From Medicago truncatula (taxonomy: Eukaryota; Streptophyta; Magnoliopsida; Fabales; Fabaceae): a stretch of 64,000 nucleotides of DNA. Below the pieces are notes generated by a model. That model was not told where the DNA came from, ran no database searches, and was given only the letters and a program-made list of their open reading frames with translations. The position numbers were made by a program, and so were the translations under genes. Shown here one piece after another: positions 13,218 through 24,200 of this stretch. Numbering within the stretch: the stretch's first letter is position 1; each line of letters starts with the position of its first letter. Location of the stretch: positions 2,678,501-2,742,500 of the forward strand of contig NC_053042.1 of the NCBI RefSeq assembly GCF_003473485.1. The letters run 5' to 3'.

Positions 13218-13796
13218 TTGGATGATCCACATGTTTCACTACTTGTCTCGGAGTCTAAAGATCAGTGTCAGTTGAAGATTATGTTTACTCTTTTTGATCC
13301 AATACAACATTGAGAGCTTTGCAGACAACCAATATAATTCCTTTTTATACCTACAATGATCTGTTCATTCTTTTAGATGTCAAAATAGCGAAATTATGGA
13401 AGATACCCTGCATTATGGAAGTGCTATGATCATAAGCCTCCTCTGTTATTATTGTTTTATACAAAACTTCTGCTGATGATCAAATATTGAAGAGGACAAA
13501 ATTCAAAGAAAGCATAAGCGTTTAATATATTTTTCCGACAGCAAATTATATTTTTCCGTTTTTCTTTTGCGGTGCTTTGCATTCCCTAAATTTTCATATT
13601 TTAGTCCCTAATAAAAATTGCCTTTTATCAACCCGTATCCCCAAGCTGACCTATTGCTAAAAAATTGTTGATGCATGAGTTGTTTATCGAAGCATTATTT
13701 TTGTTAATGGTTAGGAATTGAACTCTGCACCTCAGGGCTAGAACCCGTTGATGCCTTTTTTATCTAACGATATATAAGACTGAAAATAAGAGTGAT

Positions 13797-14098
13797 TTGA
13801 AAATTAGTTCATTAATCTGATTCATGAATCAAATAAGTTGAATTTAAGCTTAAAATTAGGGTTGATAACTAAATCAGTTGCACTTCAATTATATGAATAA
13901 TTTGAAAATTAGTTCATTGAATCTGATCATGAATCAAATAAGTTGAATTTAAGCTTAAAATTAGGGTTGATAACTAAATCAGTTGCACTTCAATTATATT
14001 GAAAATTAGTTCATTGAATCTGATTCATGAATCAAATAAGTTGAATTTAAACTTAAAATTAGGGTTGATAACTAAATGAGTTGCACTTCAATTATATT
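13797..14098. repeat. Tandem repeat, three copies of about 100 bp
   Basis: Three successive units each run from GAAAATTAGTTCATT through CATGAATCAAATAAGTTGAA and AATTAGGGTTGATAACTAAA to TTGCACTTCAATTATAT. The copies are very similar, differing by a few substitutions and small indels at the junctions, which suggests recent expansion. No coding potential. Confidence 0.85.
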
Positions 14099-14731
14099 CC
14101 CTTCGGTCCTTACTATGAAAAGAAAAACAAAAAAAACATCAAAACTAATGCAATCATTAACTATTGCAACCTTTTAATCACATTTACACATATACACTTA
14201 TAGAAAATTATGAAACATTAGATACATTTAATAATCCTTCATTATCATGTGTATGTAAAGTTTTCTCGTAAACTATATTATATTTTCATTTGTTGAGATT
14301 CAAAATCAAAGTTATTTATTCCTTTGTTTGATTCAAAGTCAAAGTTCTTTTATGTACTTTTATTTATGTCACCTAAGCCTTGAATGTTCTTGATAATGTT
14401 CATATATTTATGAGTTTGTTCTTGATAAACCATATGAACAACCTTCTGAACTATCTTCGAACTTTCTAAACTTTGACTAACCTTTTGAACTCTGACTGGG
14501 TTTATAAGCTTTAATGTTATTTGATTACTTGATTCTTGGTCTGATTTGTACTTTGTTCCTCTCTTATTTAATCACTCAAGCACACATATTAAATACCAAG
14601 AAATTAATCAAACTTCATTAATCTTTTAATCATCGAGGGTTGTTTATCTTTAAAATATTTTAGGGATTTTGCCTCAACACACGTTAGTGCCTGGCTTTTC
14701 GTTAGTCTTTTTTAAAGGCTCTTTCTGCTAG

Positions 14732-14733
<2 letters not shown>

Positions 14734-14763
<30 letters not shown>
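14734..14763. repeat. (AT)n microsatellite
   Basis: An uninterrupted alternating TA/AT run of about 30 bases. No other structure is visible. Confidence 0.9.
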
Positions 14764-14766
<3 letters not shown>

Positions 14767-15019
14767 TAAAAGGATACATAATTTTACGATGATTTTATTC
14801 GCTTTTAATTATATCCATAAACAAATTTGTCTAATGTTATATTGTTGATATCATTGGAAAATATAAGAATTTATATTATATTTGTTATATTGTTGAAGTG
14901 ATGGAGTCATCAAAAAAGATAAACATAATTTGTTACAATTTGAAAGTCACAAACGTCTATATTATAATTTTAATTAAAATCACACACACTAAGCCTCCAT
15001 TAACTTTGATATTTTTTTA

Positions 15020-16740
15020 ACATCTTTTTTTTTTTAAGGGGCTAAAATGAATATATTACCACAACAATCAGGCCTTCCTAGCACAAGGTGTGCTAAGGAA
15101 GAAACACCTGAGAACAAGCAAAATGTCTGAAAGTATTTACAAGGCTACCACCAAAAACCAGCAAAAAAAAAAAAAAACAATCAATTAGCCAATGCCTAGA
15201 ATAGAAAACGGGCTAAGCCACCAACCATGTTAATTGAGGGGAATACTGACATGTTTCCCCTTCAACCACGTGAAAGTAAGTGACTTAATTTTATCCACCA
15301 CCTGCGGAATAGAACAATTTTTGTCGTTGAAAATCCTATTGTTTCTTTCTTTCCAAATTTCCCACACCGTTGCAAACCAAATGACCTGTAAAATGGATCG
15401 CCTTGTCTTGGCCACAGCACCAATAAAACCAAACTGATAAAAGTGACCAGTAGCTTCGCCAGGCAAAACCGCGGACAGCCCAAGCCGCCTAAGAATATGA
15501 TACCAAATAGAGCCAAACATAGAACAATGTAATAATAAGTGTGAAGATGTTTCCACCTCCCCACACCCTCCAACACACAACTGAGCATCAACGTCAATTA
15601 CTTGACGACGGTAGAGGTTGTCTTTAGTAGGGAGCCTGTTGCGGAATAGACGCCAAGCAAATAAAACCACCTTCAGAAGAACGTCCCTATGCCACAGAGA
15701 AGAGACATGCACCACAACATCAACCGAATCATTATCGTTTAAAAATTTGTAAGCACTACGAACTGTGTATACGGAGGAAGGTTCCAACCGCCACATCCAC
15801 CTGTCAACCCTGTCAAACTGCAAGGTAACCGTAAGAAGTAAAATCCTAAGCTCCCCTATCAGATCCTCCTCCCACGCAAACAACCGACGCCTCCAACTCC
15901 AAGCCCCCCCCCCCTGTCAATCCCCCAACCTAACAAGTGCATATTAAAAACAGATTGACTCTTTAACACTGACAACTCATATAATCTAGTGAACCGTTCT
16001 CTAATAGACATTCCTCCCACCCACACATCCGTCCAAAAGAGAGTATTATTACCATCTCCCACAACCTGACTAACATTACCATCTCAGAGCGCATGGCCGA
16101 AACATCCCTCCACCAAACAGAGGCCTCTTGGCCACCCTCCTTTACTCGACCCTCCACCACACCGTATCTAGCCGACAACACCCTAAACCACAAACTATCT
16201 CTATCCCCTAATAATCTCCAACACCACTTCCCTAGAAGAGCTAAATTAAAATCTCTAATTCTCCTAACCCCCAAAACTCCAGCCTCCTGACTCCATAAAT
16301 AGTTTACCAATCAATCCAAGAGATTTTCCTGTGGTGTACACCTCCCTCCCGAAAAAAAAAAATTTTTTTTATTAAAAATAGATTCAATAGAGGAAATGAT
16401 ACCTGACGGAGCTTTGAAAAAAGAAAGAACATAAACAGGCAACGATGACAGAACCAGCCAGCCACCCAAAGATAAATATCTCGAACTCCACCCTGACAAT
16501 CTAGTGTTTATGCGCTTAATAAGAGGTTCCCAAAAATTCAATCTACGCGCATTACCACCAATAGGCAACCCAAAGTACATAAAAGGAATATAACCAACCT
16601 TGCAGTTCAAAACCAGTGCTGCTTCAGCTAACCAAGAGGCCATAACGTTCACCACAACCAGAAGGCTCTTCGAAAAATTCACCTTTAAACCAGACAAGTC
16701 TTGAAAAAGAATAAGAGCTGCTCTCATAGCCCGAATATTA
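15020..16740 (-). pseudogene. Decayed, 5'-truncated LINE retrotransposon (3' part of the pol ORF)
   Basis: On the minus strand, three overlapping frames read in order as the C-terminal part of an L1-type plant LINE polyprotein. The segment at 16727-16311 contains the post-RT region (LKVNFSKS, FGLPIGGNARR, LSLGGW). The segment at 16310-15963 has GVRRIRDFNLALLGKWCWR. The segment at 15883-15230 is a zf-RVT domain with SVYTVRSAYKFL, FAWRLFRNRLPTKDNL, a cysteine-rich CVGGCGE-HLLLHC motif and WKERNNRIF. Frameshifts separate the pieces (for example the C run near 15907 and the A/T run near 16350). The T run at about 15024-15035 is the 3' poly(A). The catalytic reverse transcriptase core is missing, so the element is dead. 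Confidence 0.85.
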
Positions 16741-16749
16741 GCCCACGAT

Positions 16750-16850
16750 TTTTTTATATAAAGTGCAAGGACTAAAACCAGACAAGTCTAACTAACAACA
16801 GGGACTATTTTTTATATAAAGTGCAAGGACTAAAACCAAAAAAAAAAAAG
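16750..16850. repeat. Short tandem duplication, period about 58 bp
   Basis: TATATAAAGTGCAAGGACTAAAACCA occurs twice, about 58 bp apart, just beyond the truncated end of the LINE. The intervening text includes ACCAGACAAGTCT, which also occurs in the LINE at about 16692, so the duplication may be linked to the insertion junction. Confidence 0.6.
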
Positions 16851-17105
16851 TACAAGGAGCAAACCCAAAAAATGATGTAACTGCAGGGACTAATGACATA
16901 TTTAAGCATATTTGATTATAACTTTTTGGAATATAATACAATTGAATAAAAATTCAACTTATACTGTTTCAATTTATAATTAGATTTAACCCATTTTTTA
17001 ATTAACACTATTAAAAAGAAAAAATTGTAGTTAGAATAATTTAAATGAAGAAATATAATTGAAAGATAAAAAGTCATACCAAAATTATATATATATATAT
17101 ATAAA

Positions 17106-17817
17106 TACTCCCTATATTCCTTTTTAAGTGTCTTAAGGTGAATTTTTCGTTCCTATTTAATTGCCGTTTTGGTATTTTAAGGGTACGATTTATCAATTAT
17201 ACCATTTGTCAATTACTCTTATATTTTTCAATAAAACTAATTAATGTTATATATTTGGAAAACTAAAGTTTTTATTTTTTTTAAAACAAAATTTGTTTCT
17301 TGTTATCTTCAAATTTAAACAAATATAGGTTGGTTTGATAATAATGTTTCAACTTTCAACAAATATTTAAATCTGGTAAAGGAGTAATCTAAACATTCAA
17401 ATCTATGTCACACGGTGTGAATCTCTAACATTGGTTGAAGTCATAGTTGAAGCCTTAATTTTGATTAAAGGAGTTGGAGGAAAGTTATTTTTTTCTTAAC
17501 TTTTGATTAATGTGAAGTTGATATAATTTTGATCTAGACTTGAAATAATTAAAGAGATATGCACAATATTTAGAAAATTTAAAATTGTTTGTTATGAGAA
17601 AAAGATAAAACGCGCAAAAAAAATAGAAATTTGTTGGAAAAAGAGAGTAGTAACTAACAATTGTTTGTCATATTAAATTTATTTGAAAGATCAAATGTTT
17701 GCAAAAAAAATAGGAAATTAGTAGTGGATTAAAATGAGGGTATAATAGTAAAAATATGTACAAAAATGCAGTTCGCTATTTTTGTGTTCAAATACTAAAA
17801 CGACAATAGAGGGAGTA
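17106..17817. mobile_element. MITE-like element with TACTCCCT termini
   Basis: The left end TACTCCCTATATTCC and the right end AATAGAGGGAGTA form imperfect terminal inverted repeats around about 700 bp of AT-rich non-coding sequence. It has the same terminal type as the elements at 8054-8295 and 32529-32810. Inner parts of the inverted repeats are weak, so the boundary is clearer than the superfamily. Confidence 0.45.
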
Positions 17818-18224
17818 CCTTTTTGTAGTAAAAAATGTAACCCTCTTTTAAGATATTTAAATTGAGTGAAGATTTTTTTTTTTTTAAAGAGTAAATCTGA
17901 AGAAGATAATTGTGCTTTTTTTTGTCAAATATATTTTAATTTAGATTTACCTTTTTTTTATTTTATTTTAAGAGTCAATCGATTTTAAATAAGTTTCTTT
18001 TTATTAAGATTTGACTAGATTATTATCTTTTATATATGATGATATGACTGCGATTTTTGTTATATGGTTTGTTTTTATGTTACTATAATTGCTGGTTATA
18101 AATACCTTGCGACATCTTAAATTAGGTTACAAACAGTTGTGATATTGCTCTGAGGATTACACTAAAGTGTTTGTTTATTTCGCGGGTTTTGGTTGACTTC
18201 CAAAACCTCTTTTTCTCAATCAAG

Positions 18225-21200
18225 ATGTATAACTTCAACGAGGAGGTTCTGCTGTTCTTCCTGTTACACTGTTTTACAGAAGAAGGTTTAAAGGAAACAG
18301 TACACACGTATGTCTCTATTTTTCTTCAACTTTGGCAATTCCTATATTGAATTTTCAATGCTTTATGTGAACATGGTTATTTGTTTTATGTTTTGAAAAG
18401 TCAAAAACTATTCAAACAAAAAGATCTATGCACCACTGATTTACTAGAGAATCAATAGCTCTAACATGTGTCGTTCATGATAGAAACTTTTTAGGGCAAT
18501 GATAAGAGGGTTTTAGTGAAGTTTTCTCAAAGTTTTAGGAGATAAAGCTTAAAAAACTACAACACACATATATTTATTTGTTCTATCATATGATCGATTC
18601 TCGTAACACTTTTTAATTTGGTTTTTTGTTGCTTTTGCATTTTTTATTTTTTTTGTCTCTCTTTCTGTTTTATTTTCCTTTTTTCTGATTAAGTAGTGTA
18701 GGAGACTAGGTCGCTAAAGCTTTTGTGTTTTCTTTTATTTTAATCTGTTTTTTAACTTATTGAAAAAGAAGATAAAAAAGGTTTTTTTTAAATTACCTTT
18801 GAAGAATGGTGGGTAATTTACCCACCAACCAATGAAAATGAGCAATTTATTTGTGGGGTCAAGATAGTTCATGAATATGTGCTTATGTGGCTAATGTGTA
18901 TTGGTTGGGGTAAATTACCCATCATTCTTTCATGGGTAGCCTAGTTGTCACCGATAAAAAAAGATAAAAAACATCAATATAGTTTTTTTTGGCTTAACTT
19001 CACTTTTCGCCCTTTAAGTTTTAAAATGTTGCGATTTTAGCCCCCTATTAAAAAAAATTGCAATTTTGGCCCCTTTTGTCCCAAAATTGTTGAGAAACGC
19101 CACGTGTCCTAAAAAAAGGGTCATAATCACAACTTTTTTAAAAGATAAGGGGTCAAAAGAGCATATTTCCTTATGTTAGGCGGTCAATAGAGCATATTTC
19201 CCTAAACATAGGGAGTCACTTTTGCCATTTTTTTTAATAGGGGTCAAAATCGCAATATTTTGAAACTTAGGGGGCGAAAAGTGTAGTTTAGCCTAATTTT
19301 TTTTTTGTTTTGGACTCAAATATGGTTATTTGTTTGACAATTATTTTTTTTACTTTATTCTTTTGTTAATTTAACAGGTTTGAGCGTGAAAGTGGGTTAT
19401 ACTTTGACTTTAAATATTTTGAGGAGGTGGTACTTACAGGCCGGTGGGATGAAGTTGAGAAATATCTTTCTGGATTTACAAAAGTTGAAGACAATAATCA
19501 TTCAATTAAAATATACTTTGAATTGAGAAAACAAAGATACTTCGAGGCTTTAGACAGGTAATTAAGCATTTTATGGCCAATATATAACGAATAATTTATA
19601 GAAATTTGATGTGAAGTAAGCCGTTGAATATGCATGTATATACACTTTTTTATCTAAAACATTAATTTATGTTAGAGTAGGTTGTTGAAGGTCAACCACG
19701 TTGATCATGTTAATAGTAGTCCTTGTATGATTTATATTTCAAGGACTAAAATTATATGGTCTAAATATTTATAGACTAATATAAACAAAAGTAAAGAAGA
19801 TAAGCAAGGTAGTGGCTCTAAAAATATTCTTAAAAGATCCAAGCTGTTTCCTTCCACGTACTTTTGCCATGTAGTCTGCACATTGTCTTCTCTATAAATA
19901 TGGACTAATGAAACAACTCTGTTTCTAGACATAAGCTCTTTGATACTATATGTAGTCTCAACATATTTATTAGGCTGAGATGTTGAGTCTTGAATCAAAG
20001 ATATAGCCTCCATACAATCACTTCTGCAACTCACGTCTTGGTAGCCGATTTCCCAAGCTAACATTAATCCAAATATTATGCCCTATTAGTTCAAATTCTA
20101 AACTGTCAGCAAAATTAATGTGTCCACTAAATCCTACGATCCATGAGCCGGTGTGATCTCAAGTTAAACTTCCATAATCCGCACGATCAGGATTTCCGTA
20201 AGAGCTCTCGTCAACGTTTAAAGCCACTTGATTCTCGTTAGGTGGAGGTCAAAGAACCAACTGCACCACGTAAAATTAATTAATCATATGGTTATTTGTT
20301 TGACGATTAATTTATAGAAATTTCATGCGAAGTAAGCCGTTGAATAAAATTATATTTCAAGGACTAAAATTATATGGTCTACATATTTATAGAATAATTA
20401 ATATAAACAAATATTACGATAAATAAAACAAATCCACAAGGATGAAAGCAAAGTTTTCTATGTTTCTATTTTGTTTCAGAGTTTCCTATGTTTCTAGTTC
20501 TAATATTATATTATGTTTTTTGTTAAAAATCGTAATAATTTTTTTCTTATTCTAATTTTTGTTGTCTTGTTTCATCAGCAACGATCAAAGCAAGGCTATA
20601 GAAATCCTTACGAAGGATCTAAAAGTCTTCCGTTCAAGAAATGAGGAAGTATTTAAAGAATTGACTCAATTATTGACATATAACAACATAAGGTATATTC
20701 AATATTTGTCTTGTTGGGGTATGGTAGTTTGAATTGAATTCTTCATTATGTGTCTAACTGTTTTTCTTGAACCTGATTAGGGAACATGAATTACTTTCAA
20801 CATATCAAGATGCAATTTCTTCAAGAAAGATTGTGATGAATGAAATTAAGGAAATCATAGAGCAACATCCTATGCTCAAAGGAAAATTGAAATTTCCTGA
20901 TATTGATTGTCAGAGGCTAAAGCATCTTCTAAATGCAAGGTTCCACACTTACTTCCTTAATTTATAGTAGTTGACATGCATGCAATGCACCATATTTTCT
21001 TAGTGCATTGTCTAACACCCTAAAACCCCGACTTTATTTAATAAATAAATAAAAATTATTAATCATACAAGTGCTACATATATTCAGCAGTTCACCAATT
21101 TATAAAACAAAGATTATAATTAAATAAATAAAATTTGGGGTGTTACACATTGTATTAGAATTAATAAATATATTTTTTATGAAATAAGTTTTTTACTACT

Positions 21201-24200
21201 ATACATTTTATTAAGTAGTTCATTTCAGCTTCATGTAGAAATTTTATTTATTAATTGTTCAATTTGTTAGCTTAAATTGGCAGCATCAAAATAATGCTCC
21301 AGCTTCTCCAGAACATGGCCTCTTTATGAATCATGTCAATCATTTCATACCATCTACTGCTGCTGCAATAAATCAAGGTATTAATTTGATAATTTCTCAT
21401 AAAAAATTGGTACCCCGTAAATTTTGCAACCTAACCTTGTGATGTAATTTACCTTAATGCAGGAACAGCTTTGAATAATCTTGGGGTACCTAGTGAGGTC
21501 AGTTGGATAAAATATTGATTTAACCTATGTTCTTTTATAATTCAAAATAATATTTTACTTGTTTTAGGTTTGACAAGGTTTTTTTTTTGTATATTATTAA
21601 GATTTTTGTATGAAAGTTTATAAATGTATTTTAATTTATTTTGGTTATACTAACTATCATTGTTTTAAATTGTACTTGGCAACACATTAAAGATTTGGAC
21701 GTCTCCCCAACTCAATCTAGACCGCATTGCTGCATTCGTCAACAATCACAATGTAATTGCAAACCCTATTTTAAATCTTTTTATAATTTTCAGTGATTTT
21801 ATTATTATTATTATTTTTAACGGTAAAATTTATTAATAATCAAGTCCTTTGTACAAAACGAACAAGGACTGGTAAGACAAACTACAAAGCAAAGGGCATC
21901 TAATATAGGCGGAACACCTAAAAAAGAAAATGTCTACACCGTACATCTTAAACACCAATAAAATATAAACTTCCAAAACCAAATCAACAATAAAATCAAG
22001 CTAATCCCTTTGTTCAAAAAAAAAAAAAATCAAGCTAATCCCCCACAAAACCAACATAAACCAAAAGTTGCGCCAAAATTTCACACTCCATTGTGAAGGG
22101 CCACATAAACAAAATCCAAACACTCATCACCTACTACTCACACCAAAGCTACTCCAAAAAACCATTACACCCACTAAAACCCCCCTAACAACAGCACATC
22201 ACCTTCTCATCACCAGAAACATCACCTCACCTTCTCATCACCTGAGCTGAGCCAAATTCCCACACTCGTTCATATTTCACCATCAATCAATCCTCGGTAT
22301 GTCAGAGAAGATACCAAAACAAGCCAAACAACTTGAGTCAAGAAATTGACTCTCAATCTCGAATCAAAAGCGATTTTATTGTTCTTTTGAACATTCTTTT
22401 TATCCATAAATATGTTAGATATTAATAGCCTACTTAGATGATTAGTGAAAGTTTTAGCTTAAGTCTTGACAGATTACATGGAATACGAGTAATCAAGGCC
22501 TTTGCATCTAATACTTGTATCATTGTGAAGAATGAATGAAACACTTCTTACATCTCATTCTCACTGAATGTACTAGTGTTTTTGTTTTATCTAAATGTAG
22601 TGTTATATCCGTGAGAATCGGAAGGTTAAAAAAAAATAGTGTTGTATGGTACCTTGATAGACAAATATTTGGCTGTTTGACATTTCGTTTACATATTATT
22701 ATGTTTTTACAATGCTAGAAACTTCTTATGCTAACTTTTTTTCTGTTTTCTTTTAGAGTGGTAAAAATTTGGAGGACCTGCAACCTGATTTAATTGAAAA
22801 ATCCCACAAAATATCAGAAAGTGTATTTCAGATTTGTACACCATCTCAATGCCATATGTTGCTACTTCCTAAACAGCCCGAAGAAAACAAGGTATGACAT
22901 TTATATGATTAAATTGATATTATTGGTTTTTTACATCATTAACTCAAGACAAAAACATATCATTAGCAATAAAAAAATATCTTGATCCTTTTATTCTTGC
23001 AATAAAAAAAAACTTATCTTGATCATTTTATTCTTTAATGTGTGTCTTATAAGTAAGATATTTGATTAAGTAGCATCTTGAGATTACAATTTTTTGTTGT
23101 CAAGTCGCTTAGTGGCTAGATTCACACATATTATGTGTGGAGAAGTGAGGAATCCGGTGTTTAAACCCCGACCCCTATCTATAATGTGTTCTACCAACTG
23201 AGCTATTTTTTCGTGGTATAATAGTGAAATATAATTAGATACTTTATTAAAAAAAAGTACGCTATCAATTGATAACTTTTCGTTAAGCAGATCGTTAGAC
23301 TCGCTTACACAAATTCGGGAAATGGCATTTTGGCATTGACATCAAATGGTAATCATCTACTTTGGTTATGGACACATACTAGCATTGATATGGGAGCCAA
23401 GGTAATATTCCCTTTCCTTTGATATAATAAAATTTGGAAATTGATCTTATTTCACTTTCTTATTTCTCATGAAAATAAAATTTGGAAATTGATTTTGCTA
23501 TAATATATAAACTATTGCTTGTAGGCAACAGCACAAGTTCATCCTCAATTGGCCAAAAATGGTTTGGAATTCATGAGCAATGACCTTACAAATGCCAATC
23601 GTGAAGATTTAGTTTCTTGTTTTGCTATATCAAAAGCAGATTCTTATCTCTTATCAACCTCAGGAGGGTTGGTTTCTTTGTTCAATATGGTATCATTTAA
23701 GGTAATCTTAAAGATAGAGTCCTAAATGTTATTATTTCTTTTATTTCTTAAATTTATAAATTATTTTAATTGTTGGAGTTCCTCTACAACGATTGCACAA
23801 TGTAGCGGCCTTATGCAAAGACATTAGATTCAAAGAGGGAAAAAAAAATATTTTCTATATGAATCTAGCATACTGCATCGTGCAACCGTTGTAGAGAACT
23901 CATACACGTTTTTTAATTTCACGTTTCTTATAGTTCTCTTTTATTTTCGGTTTACAAATATATAAGTCATTTAATATCTTGGTCCAAATTAATATGATTT
24001 AACTAATCATGTCACACATTATATAATAATTGCAGACTCTAGTAACTTTCATGCCACCTCCACCAATGGTAACAAGTCTTGCCTTCTATCCTAAAGATAA
24101 TAATACTTTTCTTATTGGCTTGGATGACTCCAGTATACGTGTATACAATATTCACAAGCATGATGAGGTATATATCTTTCTTCATTCAATAAAGACATTC

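Larger units (their letters stand above)
13218..15019. other. Intergenic region downstream of HPGT
   Basis: AT-rich sequence without a supported gene. It includes the HPGT 3' flank, a three-copy tandem repeat (13797-14098), an (AT)n microsatellite at 14734-14763 and a piece at about 14870-14960 resembling the internal sequence of the Helitrons near 27 kb. TGCCTGGCTTTTCGTTAGT at about 14690-14708 resembles a degenerate Helitron 3' end. Confidence 0.5.
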
